A stretch of 21,796 nt of DNA. Source: a virus. Position numbers and translations under genes: made by a program. The notes under the pieces were generated by a model. It worked only from the letters and a program-made list of their open reading frames with translations, did no database searches and was not told the origin of the DNA. How positions within the stretch are numbered: the first letter of the stretch is position 1; every line of letters starts with the position of its first letter. This document shows, piece by piece, positions 1 through 8,094 of this stretch. The DNA is taken from positions 1-21,796 of IMG/VR virus record IMGVR_UViG_3300025732_000304. One strand, given 5' to 3'.

Positions 1-1
1 A

Positions 2-1996
2 ACAACACCTGATCAGGCTCCTGTAGCAAAAACTCCTGAATCACCTAAACCAACAACACCTACAACAGCAGTCGCTAAACCAGTAGAACAAAAACCTGCT
101 GTTCAAACAGAGATGAGTTGGTTCGACAAGATGAAAGCAGGAGTAAAGTCAGCATTAGGATTGCAATATGGTGCAGGCTTATCAGGTATTCCTAAAGAAC
201 CACCTAAGCCAGAGGCTAAATTAACATCTGCTGAAGCCGCAGAAAAAGCAAACCCATTAGGACTACGTTCTAACGCTATGGCATTTGGTCAAGAAAAAGA
301 TGTAGCACCAACTGGACCTAAAGAACAACCTTCAATGATACCGGGCATGATTGCTGCCACAGCGGCATCGCCTGAGGCAAGATTAGCAGAAGTTCAAAAA
401 GGTGCTGAAGAAAGAATAGCAAAAATCATGACGCCGGACAAGGGTATGGCTGACATGATGAAACAGTTTGGTATACAAAGTAAGAGTTTGCAAGATCAAA
501 TGAAACTTACACGTACTGGTACAGGAGATGAGAAGGCTAAGACTAGTCAAGAAATATTTGACGATATGCAAAAGAACATCTTCAAGTCTAGTACATCAAT
601 AGAAGATTTAGGAAAAACTCAATTAGAAACTGGAAAAACAACAACAGATAGTTTGAGACAGTTCCAACAGATGTTGGATATATCTAATAAGTCACTGGCT
701 AACTTAGCCATTAACTTTACTAAATTTGATAGTTTAATTAAGGGCACACTAGATGAAGTAAGCCCTGAGGATGCTACTAAAGAAGTTAAAGATCAAATTA
801 AGGGTGTATTAGGTGGCGCATTATTAGATATTGGTAAAATAAGAAATCAACTTAAAGACGTACAAGGTGCGGCAACAACTCCTCCACCTGGTGCAGTAAC
901 ATCGGGTACAGGTGGTGCAGTAACAGATAGCAGTGGTAAGCCAATTATGAGTAGCATGCCACCAAGCATGCCTTCTGCACCTCCACCAATGAAGCAAGAT
1001 GTAAAAGAAAATCTTGCTGGTATTACTGATGCATTAAAGAAACGTGGTATCACTGATGACAATTACATTAAAGCCGTATTAGGTAATGTAATGAAAGAGT
1101 CAGGTGGTAAAGTTGTTGGTGAAAACTTAAATTACGGTAAAACAAGTAATGAGCGTATTCGCAGTATCTTTGGAGAACGTGCATCAAAATACACTGATGA
1201 ACAGTTAAGTGAGATTAAAAAAGATCCTCAGCAAATGGCTGAGATGATGTATGGTGGTGGAACTAAGATCGGTAAGGGCATGGGTAATACAGAGCCCGGT
1301 GATGGATGGAAGTTCAGAGGTCGTGGATACATACAGTTAACTGGCAAGAATAATTATTCTGCCGCAAGTAAAGCAATATTTGGTGATGACAGATTAGTTG
1401 AAAATCCTGACTTAGTAAATGACCCCGGCATTGCTGCCGAAGTTACTGCATGGTACATGCAAAAAGGTCAAACAAGCATGGCTAGTAAACTTGGCATTGA
1501 TGCTAAGGGTGGAATGTCAGCAGACCAAGCACAGTTATTAGCAACAAGTCAGATTGCAGGTACAGCAATTAAACCTGGACAAGGTTATTTAGGTGGCGAA
1601 GTACTACAAAAAGTAGCGATGTATTCATCACAGATGCCCGGCGATTCAAGGCAAGGTGGCGAACGTGTAATGCAGGCATCGGGAGGTCTTATCGCAGACG
1701 GTCCCGAAACAGGTTATCCTGTACAACATCATGGACTAGAAATTACTGCTCCATTAGATTCAGAATCTATATTGATGAAGTTAGCCAAAACACAAGCCGA
1801 ATCGGCTGAAGGTAAAAATGTAATGGCTGAAGTTTCGGGTTCAAAACAAGAAGCAGGTTCAGATTCTACTAGAGAAATGATTGCAGCCAATATGGAAATT
1901 TATAGTATGATGGCAAGTAAGTTGGATCAAGTCATTGCCCAATTGAGTGATGGTAATGAAACTTCAAACAAGTTATTGAAGCATTCATTAGTCTAA
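2..1996 (+). CDS. GH19-type lysozyme/chitinase domain virion protein (5' partial)
   Basis: This is probably a virion-associated peptidoglycan hydrolase. The frame is open to the left edge, and the first 37 codons are a Pro/Thr/Ala/Lys-rich linker. The first in-frame ATG (113) has no good ribosome binding site, so the true start is probably outside the window. Residues below are numbered from that ATG. Residues 80-240 are helical and charged; 270-300 form a Pro/Gly/Ser linker. A GH19-like domain spans about 300-500: the likely catalytic Glu329 in MKESGG, then ENLNY, then the signature FRGRGYIQLTGKNNY at 401-415. Near 522-545 the segment GGLIADGPETGYPVQHHG resembles a motif often seen near the ends of tape-measure-like phage proteins. 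The gene sits directly before the portal gene, where T4 has tail-tube gp19. A lysis endolysin is less likely because of the size, the linkers and the position among structural genes. Family is clear; the virion location is inferred. Confidence 0.82.
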   Translation, partial: TTPDQAPVAKTPESPKPTTPTTAVAKPVEQKPAVQTEMSWFDKMKAGVKSALGLQYGAGLSGIPKEPPKPEAKLTSAEAAEKANPLGLRSNAMAFGQEKDVAPTGPKEQPSMIPGMIAATAASPEARLAEVQKGAEERIAKIMTPDKGMADMMKQFGIQSKSLQDQMKLTRTGTGDEKAKTSQEIFDDMQKNIFKSSTSIEDLGKTQLETGKTTTDSLRQFQQMLDISNKSLANLAINFTKFDSLIKGTLDEVSPEDATKEVKDQIKGVLGGALLDIGKIRNQLKDVQGAATTPPPGAVTSGTGGAVTDSSGKPIMSSMPPSMPSAPPPMKQDVKENLAGITDALKKRGITDDNYIKAVLGNVMKESGGKVVGENLNYGKTSNERIRSIFGERASKYTDEQLSEIKKDPQQMAEMMYGGGTKIGKGMGNTEPGDGWKFRGRGYIQLTGKNNYSAASKAIFGDDRLVENPDLVNDPGIAAEVTAWYMQKGQTSMASKLGIDAKGGMSADQAQLLATSQIAGTAIKPGQGYLGGEVLQKVAMYSSQMPGDSRQGGERVMQASGGLIADGPETGYPVQHHGLEITAPLDSESILMKLAKTQAESAEGKNVMAEVSGSKQEAGSDSTREMIAANMEIYSMMASKLDQVIAQLSDGNETSNKLLKHSLV

Positions 1997-1997
1997 T

Positions 1998-2005
1998 ACT
2001 AAATA
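1998..2005 (+). promoter_or_regulatory. T4-like late promoter element upstream of portal gene
   Basis: ACTAAATA begins two bases after the stop codon of the GH19 gene and resembles the T4 late consensus TATAAATA. Initiation about six bases downstream would give a leader of roughly 18 bases for the portal gene, which has no obvious Shine-Dalgarno sequence. Confidence 0.5.
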
Positions 2006-2028
2006 CTCTATACTCTGAACTAAAATCA

Positions 2029-3822
2029 ATGACTTATAAAAGAAAATTCCTTAACAAAAGTGGTATATCAAGCCCTATAAGCGGTGGCAATAGCAACGCC
2101 GGAGCGTGGAACGGCAGTCCTGGACAAAACGGAATGCCCACTGGAGGTTGGAATAATACAGATTTTGGATATAAGAACTATATGAGTAGACTTCCTGAAG
2201 TCTACACAGGTCATCCAAATCGTATAGAACGTTATAATCAATATGAAATGATGGACGTTGATGCTGAAATCAACGCATGTTTAGATATCATTTCAGAATT
2301 CAGCACACAACGCAACGAACATAATAAGACACCGTTTAACTTTGAATTCAAAGAGGATCCAACTCCCCATGAAGTTGAATTATTACAAAAGCAATTACAG
2401 CAATGGTGTAAGTTAAATGAGTTTGATAATCGTATCTTTAAAATTTTTAGAAACGTTATCAAATATGGTGATCAGATATTCGTTCGTGACCCAGAAAACT
2501 TTAAGTTATATTGGGTCGATATGGTTAAAGTTATTAAAGTTATCGTCAACGAGAGTGAAGGTAAAAAGCCGGAACAGTATGTACTTAAAGACTTAAACAT
2601 TAATTTACAGAATCTATCAGTAGCACAAAAAACTAATACTGACTTTGCTGCCAACCCAGCAACAGGCTTAGGTGGTACTGGTGGCGGAACAAACACACCT
2701 TATACTGTTCCGGCTATGCCGTATAACACTAGTGGTAGTAGATTTACATTGGGTCAAAGTGAAAGTGCAATTGACGGTAAACATATACTACACTTAAGTC
2801 TAACAGAAGGTCTTGATAGATTTTGGCCTTTTGGACAAAGTGTGTTAGAAAACATATTTAAAGTTTATAAACAAAAAGAATTACTTGAAGATGCTGTTCT
2901 AATCTATCGTGTACAACGTGCTCCTGAACGTAGAATGTTTAAGATTGACGTTGGTAACATGCCAAGTCATATGGCTATGGCATTCGTAGAACGCATTAAG
3001 AACGAAATCCATCAGCGTAGAATCCCATCTGTTTACGGTGGGCAGTCTGTAGTAGACGCCACATATAATCCATTATCAATGAATGAAGATTACTTCTTCC
3101 CTGTTACAGCGGATGGACGAGGATCTTCTGTAGAGGTTCTACCTGGTGGACAGAATCTCGGTGAGATTGATGACTTGCGTTATTTCAATAACAGATTAGC
3201 ACGTGGATTACGTGTACCAAGTTCATACTTACCAACTGGCCCTGATGATAACACTACACCGTTAAGTGATGGTCGTGTTGGCACAGCAATGATACAAGAG
3301 TTCAGGTTCAATCAATATTGCGAACGCTTGCAAAGTTATATTTCAATGAAACTTGATGAAGAATTTAAGTTATTCTTGCGTTGGCGTGGATTCAACATTG
3401 ATAGTGGACTGTTTCAATTACAATTCAATCCTCCACAGAACTTTGCAGCCTATCGTCAAAGTGAATTAGATACTGCCCGAGTTAGCACATTTGCTAGTAT
3501 GGAAGCATTTCCATATATCAGTAAACGTTTTGCATTAGAAAGATTCTTAGGATTAACTGAAGAAGAAATTACTAAGAACGAGAAACTTTGGCGTGAAGAG
3601 AATCAGAAAGATATATCTGAAGAACCCAAAGGCAGTGATTTACGTGGTGTGGGTGTATCTACGAGCGATATTGAAAGTGATGAGCAAACTGCTGATGACC
3701 TTGAAACAGGTGAAGAAGAAGCAGAATTAGGTGGTGAGGATGTTGCAGGACCTGTTGCAGGTCCCGAAACTGGCGCCCCAGCAGCCGCAGTAGCACCCGG
3801 CGGAGCCGCTCCCCCAGCATAA
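2029..3822 (+). CDS. gp20: T4-type portal vertex protein
   Basis: Portal (head-tail connector) protein of the T4 gp20 family. It forms the dodecameric ring at one capsid vertex, nucleates prohead assembly and is the channel for DNA packaging. The strongest marker is RAPERRMFKIDVGNMP at residues 297-312, a highly conserved gp20 segment used for environmental surveys. Other family-like stretches are YFFPVTADGRGSSVEVLPGG and the RLARGLRVPSSYLP segment. The length of 597 residues exceeds T4 gp20 (524). The excess is partly an acidic, then Ala/Pro/Gly-rich C-terminal tail from about residue 530, and partly a Gly/Asn-rich N-terminus. It is followed by the other head genes in T4 order. No clear ribosome binding site precedes the ATG. 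Confidence 0.97.
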   Translation: MTYKRKFLNKSGISSPISGGNSNAGAWNGSPGQNGMPTGGWNNTDFGYKNYMSRLPEVYTGHPNRIERYNQYEMMDVDAEINACLDIISEFSTQRNEHNKTPFNFEFKEDPTPHEVELLQKQLQQWCKLNEFDNRIFKIFRNVIKYGDQIFVRDPENFKLYWVDMVKVIKVIVNESEGKKPEQYVLKDLNINLQNLSVAQKTNTDFAANPATGLGGTGGGTNTPYTVPAMPYNTSGSRFTLGQSESAIDGKHILHLSLTEGLDRFWPFGQSVLENIFKVYKQKELLEDAVLIYRVQRAPERRMFKIDVGNMPSHMAMAFVERIKNEIHQRRIPSVYGGQSVVDATYNPLSMNEDYFFPVTADGRGSSVEVLPGGQNLGEIDDLRYFNNRLARGLRVPSSYLPTGPDDNTTPLSDGRVGTAMIQEFRFNQYCERLQSYISMKLDEEFKLFLRWRGFNIDSGLFQLQFNPPQNFAAYRQSELDTARVSTFASMEAFPYISKRFALERFLGLTEEEITKNEKLWREENQKDISEEPKGSDLRGVGVSTSDIESDEQTADDLETGEEEAELGGEDVAGPVAGPETGAPAAAVAPGGAAPPA

Positions 3823-3825
3823 ATA
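3818..3825 (+). promoter_or_regulatory. T4-like late promoter element overlapping portal stop codon
   Basis: CATAAATA overlaps the TAA stop of the portal gene and ends five bases before the ATG at 3831. By analogy with T4 late promoters, transcription would begin at or next to the A of that ATG, giving a leaderless mRNA. No Shine-Dalgarno sequence is present. Because it overlaps a stop codon, chance is possible, but the same geometry recurs at 8083 and at 9170 (minus strand). Confidence 0.45.
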
Positions 3826-3830
3826 ATACT

Positions 3831-4064
3831 ATGAAACTCTTTGAAATGTTCGACCCTCCTATATCAGGATATCAGGACTTAAGTTCTGATAACAGTAAAC
3901 CTGTGTGGAGAACAAGCCGTAAAACTAAACTAACATTAAAGCAAATACGTAAGTTACGTAAGATGATGGATGTTAGAAATTACGAAAAAAAGCAATATCT
4001 TAAAAAAGTTAGAGAACAATACGGGGCTAAGGCCAAAGACGAAGAAGGCGCACCCAGCGTTTAA
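3831..4064 (+). CDS. Small basic head-cluster protein, function unknown
   Basis: A 77-residue protein, eight bases after the portal stop. It lies in the region where T4 carries its small prohead core genes 67 and 68. The N-terminus is acidic/aromatic (MKLFEMFDPP), and the middle is strongly basic with a helical look (SRKTKLTLKQIRKLRKMMDV), ending in a short acidic tail. The charge and position suggest a small core or head component, perhaps binding the acidic core protein or DNA, but this is inference; I cannot assign it to gp68. The ORF is supported by its gene-like spacing, by a terminator right after it and by a late-promoter element just before it. There is no ribosome binding site, so translation would be leaderless or coupled to the portal gene. 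Confidence 0.75.
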   Translation: MKLFEMFDPPISGYQDLSSDNSKPVWRTSRKTKLTLKQIRKLRKMMDVRNYEKKQYLKKVREQYGAKAKDEEGAPSV

Positions 4065-4096
4065 AATCGTATATTAACCACAAAAACGTAAAAAAT

Positions 4097-4120
4097 TAGC
4101 ACTTAATGTGCTATTTTTTT
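4097..4120 (+). terminator. Rho-independent-type terminator
   Basis: Stem TAGCAC (4097-4102) pairs with GTGCTA (4108-4113) around a five-base loop, followed by seven T. An A-run just upstream could extend the pairing into the T tract. It separates the portal transcript from the next late promoter at 4129. Confidence 0.8.
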
Positions 4121-4128
4121 GACTAGCC

Positions 4129-4136
4129 GCTAAATA
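4129..4136 (+). promoter_or_regulatory. T4-like late promoter for core/protease/scaffold/capsid run
   Basis: GCTAAATA lies nine bases after the terminator T-run and 37 bases before the ATG at 4174. No further promoter-like element or terminator is evident in the spacers until after the capsid gene, so this element probably drives the whole four-gene run. Unlike the short-spacer promoters, it leaves room for a leader with a strong ribosome binding site (AGGAGA at 4160-4165). Confidence 0.6.
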
Positions 4137-4173
4137 ACTCTACAAAGCCATTTCTAATCAGGAGAAATTTACA

Positions 4174-5022
4174 ATGGATAACAAAAAATTTGAAACACTC
4201 ATTGACCTTATTATCAATGAGAATGAAGAACAAGCACGTGAATTATTTCACGAAATCGTAGTCGAAAAGAGCCGCGAAATCTATGAGTCCATCATGGACG
4301 AAGAGATGATGGAAGCCGCTGATGACGAAGAAGATGCGATTGAAGAATCAGCCGAAGAGGAAGAGGACGCAATCGAAGAGTCCATGGAAGATGACATGGA
4401 AGAAGGCCAAATGGTAGGACAAGTTGGCGACCTTCTTGACGAAATCAATGCTGAAGAATCAGGAGTAACCGAAGAAGAGGACGAAGAAGTATTTGACCTC
4501 GAAGCAGACGGCGAAGAAGATTTAGGCGACGAAGGCGATGCAGGTGGTGAAGGCATGGAAGATGCTGTAATTCGCATCGAAGATAAATTAGACCAGTTGA
4601 TGGCTGAATTCGAAGAAATCATGGGCGGCGAAGGCGGCGACATGGGTGACGAAGAGGACATGGGCGGTGATGAAGAAGTTGCAGCCGACGAAGAAGGCGA
4701 AGAAGCAATGATGGAAGCAGTGCAACTTCAAAAAGTTAGCGTTACACACGGTGACAACGGTGCTCAAACAAAGAGCCCAGGTTTACAGAATAGTGGACAA
4801 GCAGGAATGGACAGCAAGCCAGTAAAATTCTCTGGTCAAGCAGAAACAGTTCCAACAAGTCCTAAGGGACCAAGCAACCCATATTCTAAGGGTGAAACGC
4901 AAGTTAAGGGTGCAGGACAGTTTAAGAATGCTCCCGGACATAAAGGTGCTGACTTAAGTAAGGCTCCCGCTCCTAAGAAGGGCGACAACGGAGCAAATAC
5001 TAAGAGCATCGTTGCTAAGTAA
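4174..5022 (+). CDS. Acidic prohead core protein, gp67-like
   Basis: Likely internal core component of the prohead, comparable to T4 gp67, which is needed for core assembly and is degraded by gp21 at maturation. The N-terminal pattern of a short helix, ARELFHEIVVEKSREIYESI, then a long Glu/Asp tract mirrors the layout of T4 gp67 (80 residues). Here it is enlarged to 282 residues. Residues 40-185 are extremely acidic, with the phrase EEDAIEES repeated twice near residues 50-70. Residues 190-282 switch to a Lys/Gly/Pro/Asn-rich basic tail, which T4 gp67 lacks. IYE at residues 37-39 fits a gp21-type cleavage site. A strong Shine-Dalgarno (AGGAGAAA) supports the start. The gp67 assignment rests on pattern and position, not on strong identity. 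Confidence 0.75.
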   Translation: MDNKKFETLIDLIINENEEQARELFHEIVVEKSREIYESIMDEEMMEAADDEEDAIEESAEEEEDAIEESMEDDMEEGQMVGQVGDLLDEINAEESGVTEEEDEEVFDLEADGEEDLGDEGDAGGEGMEDAVIRIEDKLDQLMAEFEEIMGGEGGDMGDEEDMGGDEEVAADEEGEEAMMEAVQLQKVSVTHGDNGAQTKSPGLQNSGQAGMDSKPVKFSGQAETVPTSPKGPSNPYSKGETQVKGAGQFKNAPGHKGADLSKAPAPKKGDNGANTKSIVAK

Positions 5023-5037
5023 GGAAACTGAGAACAA

Positions 5038-5673
5038 ATGGCTTTGTATCTCAAAGAACATCTAACATTTGACCGCGCAAACATGGTGGTCGAGTCAATG
5101 GATGACCATAATGGAAAATCACTCTACATGAAGGGGATTTTCATTCAGGGTGGGGTAAAGAACGCAAATGAGCGTGTTTACCCCGTTTCTGAAATTGAGA
5201 ATGCAGTTAATACTCTCAATGAGCAAATTCAAAGCGGTTATTCAGTGTTAGGGGAAGTAGATCACCCGGACGATCTAAAGATTAACTTGGATCGTGTATC
5301 CCATATGATTACTCAAATGTGGATGGACGGTGCAAACGGATTTGGTAAATTGAAAATTTTACCAACACCAATGGGTGAGTTAGTAAAAACTATGCTCACT
5401 AGCGGTGTCAAACTAGGCGTTTCAAGTCGTGGATCAGGTAATGTAAACGACATGGACGGCAAAGTGAGTGATTTTGAAATAATCACAGTGGATATTGTTG
5501 CTCAACCTAGCGCACCAAACGCATATCCTAAAGCAATTTATGAGGGCATGATGAATATGAGGCATGGTCATAAGTTGATGGATATTGCTAAGGACGCTAA
5601 AGGCGACAAAAAAGTAGAAAAGTTTCTTAAAGAGGAAGTAATGCGCCTCATTAAGGATCTTAAAATCAATTAA
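5038..5673 (+). CDS. gp21: T4-type prohead maturation serine protease
   Basis: Homologue of T4 gp21, the protease enclosed in the prohead that cuts core and capsid proteins after scaffold assembly. Its length of 211 residues matches T4 gp21 (212). Visible motifs are GEVDHP with the likely catalytic His76, SHMI at 88-91, and GVSSRGSG at 127-134 containing the nucleophilic Ser129 or Ser130. The His-Ser spacing of about 54 agrees with the T4 enzyme. FEIITVDIVAQPSAPNA at 146-162 is the conserved strand that follows. A candidate self-cleavage site IYE|G occurs at 167-170, which would shed about 42 C-terminal residues on activation. The start has AAGGAAA 10 bases upstream. The gene sits between core and scaffold genes, as in T4. 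Confidence 0.95.
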   Translation: MALYLKEHLTFDRANMVVESMDDHNGKSLYMKGIFIQGGVKNANERVYPVSEIENAVNTLNEQIQSGYSVLGEVDHPDDLKINLDRVSHMITQMWMDGANGFGKLKILPTPMGELVKTMLTSGVKLGVSSRGSGNVNDMDGKVSDFEIITVDIVAQPSAPNAYPKAIYEGMMNMRHGHKLMDIAKDAKGDKKVEKFLKEEVMRLIKDLKIN

Positions 5674-5685
5674 GGGGAAAACAGC

Positions 5686-6795
5686 ATGTTAGATGCTATC
5701 AAACCATTACTTGAAAGCGGATTGATTAAGGAAGACGTTGCCCAGTCTCTCAATGAGGCATGGGAAGTTAAACTTAATGAAGCCCGTGAGCAAGTACGTG
5801 CTGAACTACGAGAAGAGTTCGCACAACGTTACGAGCATGATAGAAGTGTGATGGTTGAAGCCCTTGATAAGATGGTAACAGATAGTCTTTCAAGTGAGAT
5901 TTCAGAATTTCACACAGAAAGACAAGCAATGAACGAGGATCGTGTAAAGGCAAAATTACAGTTGCGTGAGCATGCTACTAAGTTCAATGATTTTATGGTA
6001 ACTAAGTTAGCAGAAGAAATCAAAGAACTACGTTCAGACCGTAAAGCAATGTTAGAAAATCAACAAAAACTTGAAAAGTTCGTTGTACATGCGCTTGCCC
6101 GTGAAATCAAAGAATTCTCACAGGACAAGAAAGCAGTCGTTGAAGCAAGAGTTAAGTTGGTTGCTGAAGGTCGCAAGAGACTTGAACAACTTAAAGCAAA
6201 ATTTGTTGCTGAAAGTGCATCAAGAATCAATAAGATTGTTACCACTCATCTCAAAGGTGAAATGTCACAACTTAAAGAAGATATCAAACAGGCTAAGGAA
6301 AATAATTTTGGACGTAAGTTGTTCGAAGCATTTGCAAGTGAATTCAGCGTTACTCATCTCAATGAGAAGGCAGACACTCGCAAGTTAGTCGCAACACTAC
6401 AACAAAAGGAAAAACAATTAGCCGAAGCCGCTAGCAAAGTTGCGCAAGCACAAAAGTTAGTGGAAAGCAAAGAAAAGGAAGTTCGCATTATTAAAGAGTC
6501 AACTCAACGTGAAAAGGTACTAGATGAACTTCTAGCACCATTAAACAATGAGAAGGCCCAAGTAATGAAGAGCCTGTTAGAAAGCGTTCAGACACCAAAA
6601 TTGAAGAATGCTTTTGATAAGTATCTACCAGCAGTTCTTAACACTGGCGCAGAAGTAAAGAAGGCCGAAAAGCCAACTTTAACTGAATCAGTTATTACAG
6701 AGGCTACTGGGGATAAATCTGCCAAGAAAGAAGTTAAAGAAGATTTCGAAGGACGTGACAACGTTATCGATATCAAGCGTCTGGCAGGGCTTTAA
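5686..6795 (+). CDS. gp22: T4-type prohead scaffold protein
   Basis: Main scaffold protein of the prohead core, equivalent to T4 gp22, on which the capsid shell assembles and which gp21 later degrades to peptides. Most of the protein (about residues 15-280) is highly charged, Lys/Glu/Ala-rich and heptad-like, consistent with long coiled coils. At 369 residues it is longer than T4 gp22 (269). Several LxE sites are present, including LNE|A at 22-25 and again at 30-33, plus LFE|A and LAE|A further on, the preferred gp21 pattern. The C-terminus DVIDIKR-type ending (NVIDIKRLAGL) is typical of this family. AAGGGGAAA lies before the ATG, 12 bases after the protease gene. Confidence 0.92.
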   Translation: MLDAIKPLLESGLIKEDVAQSLNEAWEVKLNEAREQVRAELREEFAQRYEHDRSVMVEALDKMVTDSLSSEISEFHTERQAMNEDRVKAKLQLREHATKFNDFMVTKLAEEIKELRSDRKAMLENQQKLEKFVVHALAREIKEFSQDKKAVVEARVKLVAEGRKRLEQLKAKFVAESASRINKIVTTHLKGEMSQLKEDIKQAKENNFGRKLFEAFASEFSVTHLNEKADTRKLVATLQQKEKQLAEAASKVAQAQKLVESKEKEVRIIKESTQREKVLDELLAPLNNEKAQVMKSLLESVQTPKLKNAFDKYLPAVLNTGAEVKKAEKPTLTESVITEATGDKSAKKEVKEDFEGRDNVIDIKRLAGL

Positions 6796-6826
6796 TTTTT
6801 TAAGACATATTAGGAGATAATTAAAA

Positions 6827-8023
6827 ATGTCAAAAGTTCTATTAGAAAGCCGTTGGGACGAGACCAAAGATGCCCTGTTAGAAGGCTTAAAAGGCACTCG
6901 CCGCTCAACAATGGGTGTTCTCCTTGAGAACACAAAGAAACAGTTACTTGCTGAATCTACAGCAGGTACAACAACTGCAGGTAATATCGCAACATTAAAC
7001 CGCGTTATTCTTCCAGTTATCCGTCGTGTGATGCCAACAGTTATTGCTAACGAGTTGGTTGGTGTTCAGCCAATGACCGGCCCAGTTGGTCAGATTCACA
7101 CATTACGTGTACGTTATGCACAGTCATTGACTGACAACTCAGCAGCTGCAACATCTGTAACAGCAGGTGAAGAAGCATTGAGCCCATTCAAGATTGCTCA
7201 GGCATACTCACGTGTACCATCAGGCGCAACAAGCACAAATTACTACACTGGTAATGACACTGCTACGCTTGAAGGTAACGGTGGTAAGCAGATCAGCGTA
7301 CAAATCTTACGTCAGGCTGTTGAAGCCAAATCACGTAAGTTACAAGCAAGATGGACATTCGAAGCCGCTCAGGACGCACAGTCACAGCATGGCATCGACG
7401 TTGAAGCAGAGATTATGGCAGCACTTGCACAAGAAATCACTGCTGAAATTGACCAAGAAATCTTGTTGTCATTAGCAACATTAGCATCAACTGAGTTCAC
7501 ATACAACCAGGCAACAGTTTCTGGTACTGCAACTTATGTTGGTGACGAGCATGCTGCCCTTGCAGTATTGATCAACCGTGTTGCTAACTTGATCGCACAA
7601 CGTACCCGTCGTGGCGCAGGTAACTGGTGTGTTGTTAGCCCAGCATCATTGACTGTTCTTCAGTCAGCAACAACATCAGCATTTGCACGTACAACAGAAG
7701 GTACATTCGAGGCTCCAACAAATACTAAGTTTGTTGGTACATTGAACGGTGCAATGCGTGTATTCGTTAACTCATATGCTCCTGATACACAACCTGTATT
7801 AGTTGGTTATAAGGGTTCAAGCGAGACTGACGCAGCCGCATTCTACTGCCCATACATTCCATTGATGAGCAGTGGTGTTGTTCTTGATCCATCAACATTC
7901 GAACCAGTAGTGTCATTCATGACACGTTATGGTTACATCGAATTAACTAACACAGCATCATCTTTCGGTAATGCTGCTGACTACGTTGGTGAGATCGCTG
8001 TTCAGAACCTCACATTCCAGTAA
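6827..8023 (+). CDS. gp23: T4-type major capsid protein
   Basis: Major capsid protein with the HK97 fold, T4 gp23 family. The strongest signature is near residues 60-90: LPVIRRVMPTVIANELVGVQ followed by PMTGPVGQIHTLRVRY. The N-terminal 45 residues are charged and helical like the T4 delta domain. They contain LxE sites after Glu19 (LLE|G), Glu34 (LLE|N) and Glu43 (LAE|S), where gp21 could trim the precursor. The end RYGYIELTNTASSFG and VGEIAVQNLTF fits gp23 proteins. At 398 residues it is clearly shorter than T4 gp23 (521), so a peripheral insertion domain is probably absent. TAGGAGATAA precedes the ATG, and a strong hairpin terminator follows. Confidence 0.97.
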   Translation: MSKVLLESRWDETKDALLEGLKGTRRSTMGVLLENTKKQLLAESTAGTTTAGNIATLNRVILPVIRRVMPTVIANELVGVQPMTGPVGQIHTLRVRYAQSLTDNSAAATSVTAGEEALSPFKIAQAYSRVPSGATSTNYYTGNDTATLEGNGGKQISVQILRQAVEAKSRKLQARWTFEAAQDAQSQHGIDVEAEIMAALAQEITAEIDQEILLSLATLASTEFTYNQATVSGTATYVGDEHAALAVLINRVANLIAQRTRRGAGNWCVVSPASLTVLQSATTSAFARTTEGTFEAPTNTKFVGTLNGAMRVFVNSYAPDTQPVLVGYKGSSETDAAAFYCPYIPLMSSGVVLDPSTFEPVVSFMTRYGYIELTNTASSFGNAADYVGEIAVQNLTFQ

Positions 8024-8054
8024 TCAAATCTTCTTTCGGGATGGGAAGGCAATT

Positions 8055-8079
8055 AAGCGCACTTTATGTGCGCTTTTTT
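8055..8079 (+). terminator. Strong intrinsic terminator after capsid gene
   Basis: An eight-base-pair perfect stem, AAGCGCAC (8055-8062) with GTGCGCTT (8068-8075), closes a TTTAT loop and runs into a T tract ending at 8079. It should end the capsid transcript and isolate the desaturase, which has its own late promoter element four bases later. Confidence 0.9.
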
Positions 8080-8082
8080 GTG

Positions 8083-8090
8083 GCTAAATA
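8083..8090 (+). promoter_or_regulatory. T4-like late promoter for desaturase
   Basis: GCTAAATA ends four bases before the desaturase ATG, immediately behind the capsid terminator. No Shine-Dalgarno is present. Initiation would fall at or inside the start codon region, pointing to a leaderless mRNA. Confidence 0.6.
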
Positions 8091-8094
8091 AACT

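Noticed and set aside
113-115. ATG at 113 as the real start of the GH19 gene
   Set aside because: The frame is open to the window edge, the upstream codons form a typical Pro/Thr linker and there is no convincing ribosome binding site, so the gene most likely begins further left.
4281-4661. Minus-strand Ser-rich frame of 126 residues
   Set aside because: It is the antisense of the Glu/Asp-rich tract of the core protein (GAA/GAC reading as Ser codons) and has no independent support.
6071-6388. Overlapping plus-strand frame of 105 residues inside the scaffold gene
   Set aside because: Fully contained in gp22 in another frame, with no ribosome binding site or recognisable product.
6796-6826. 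Separate late promoter for the capsid gene
   Set aside because: The spacer has a good ribosome binding site but no TAAATA element; transcription probably continues from 4129.
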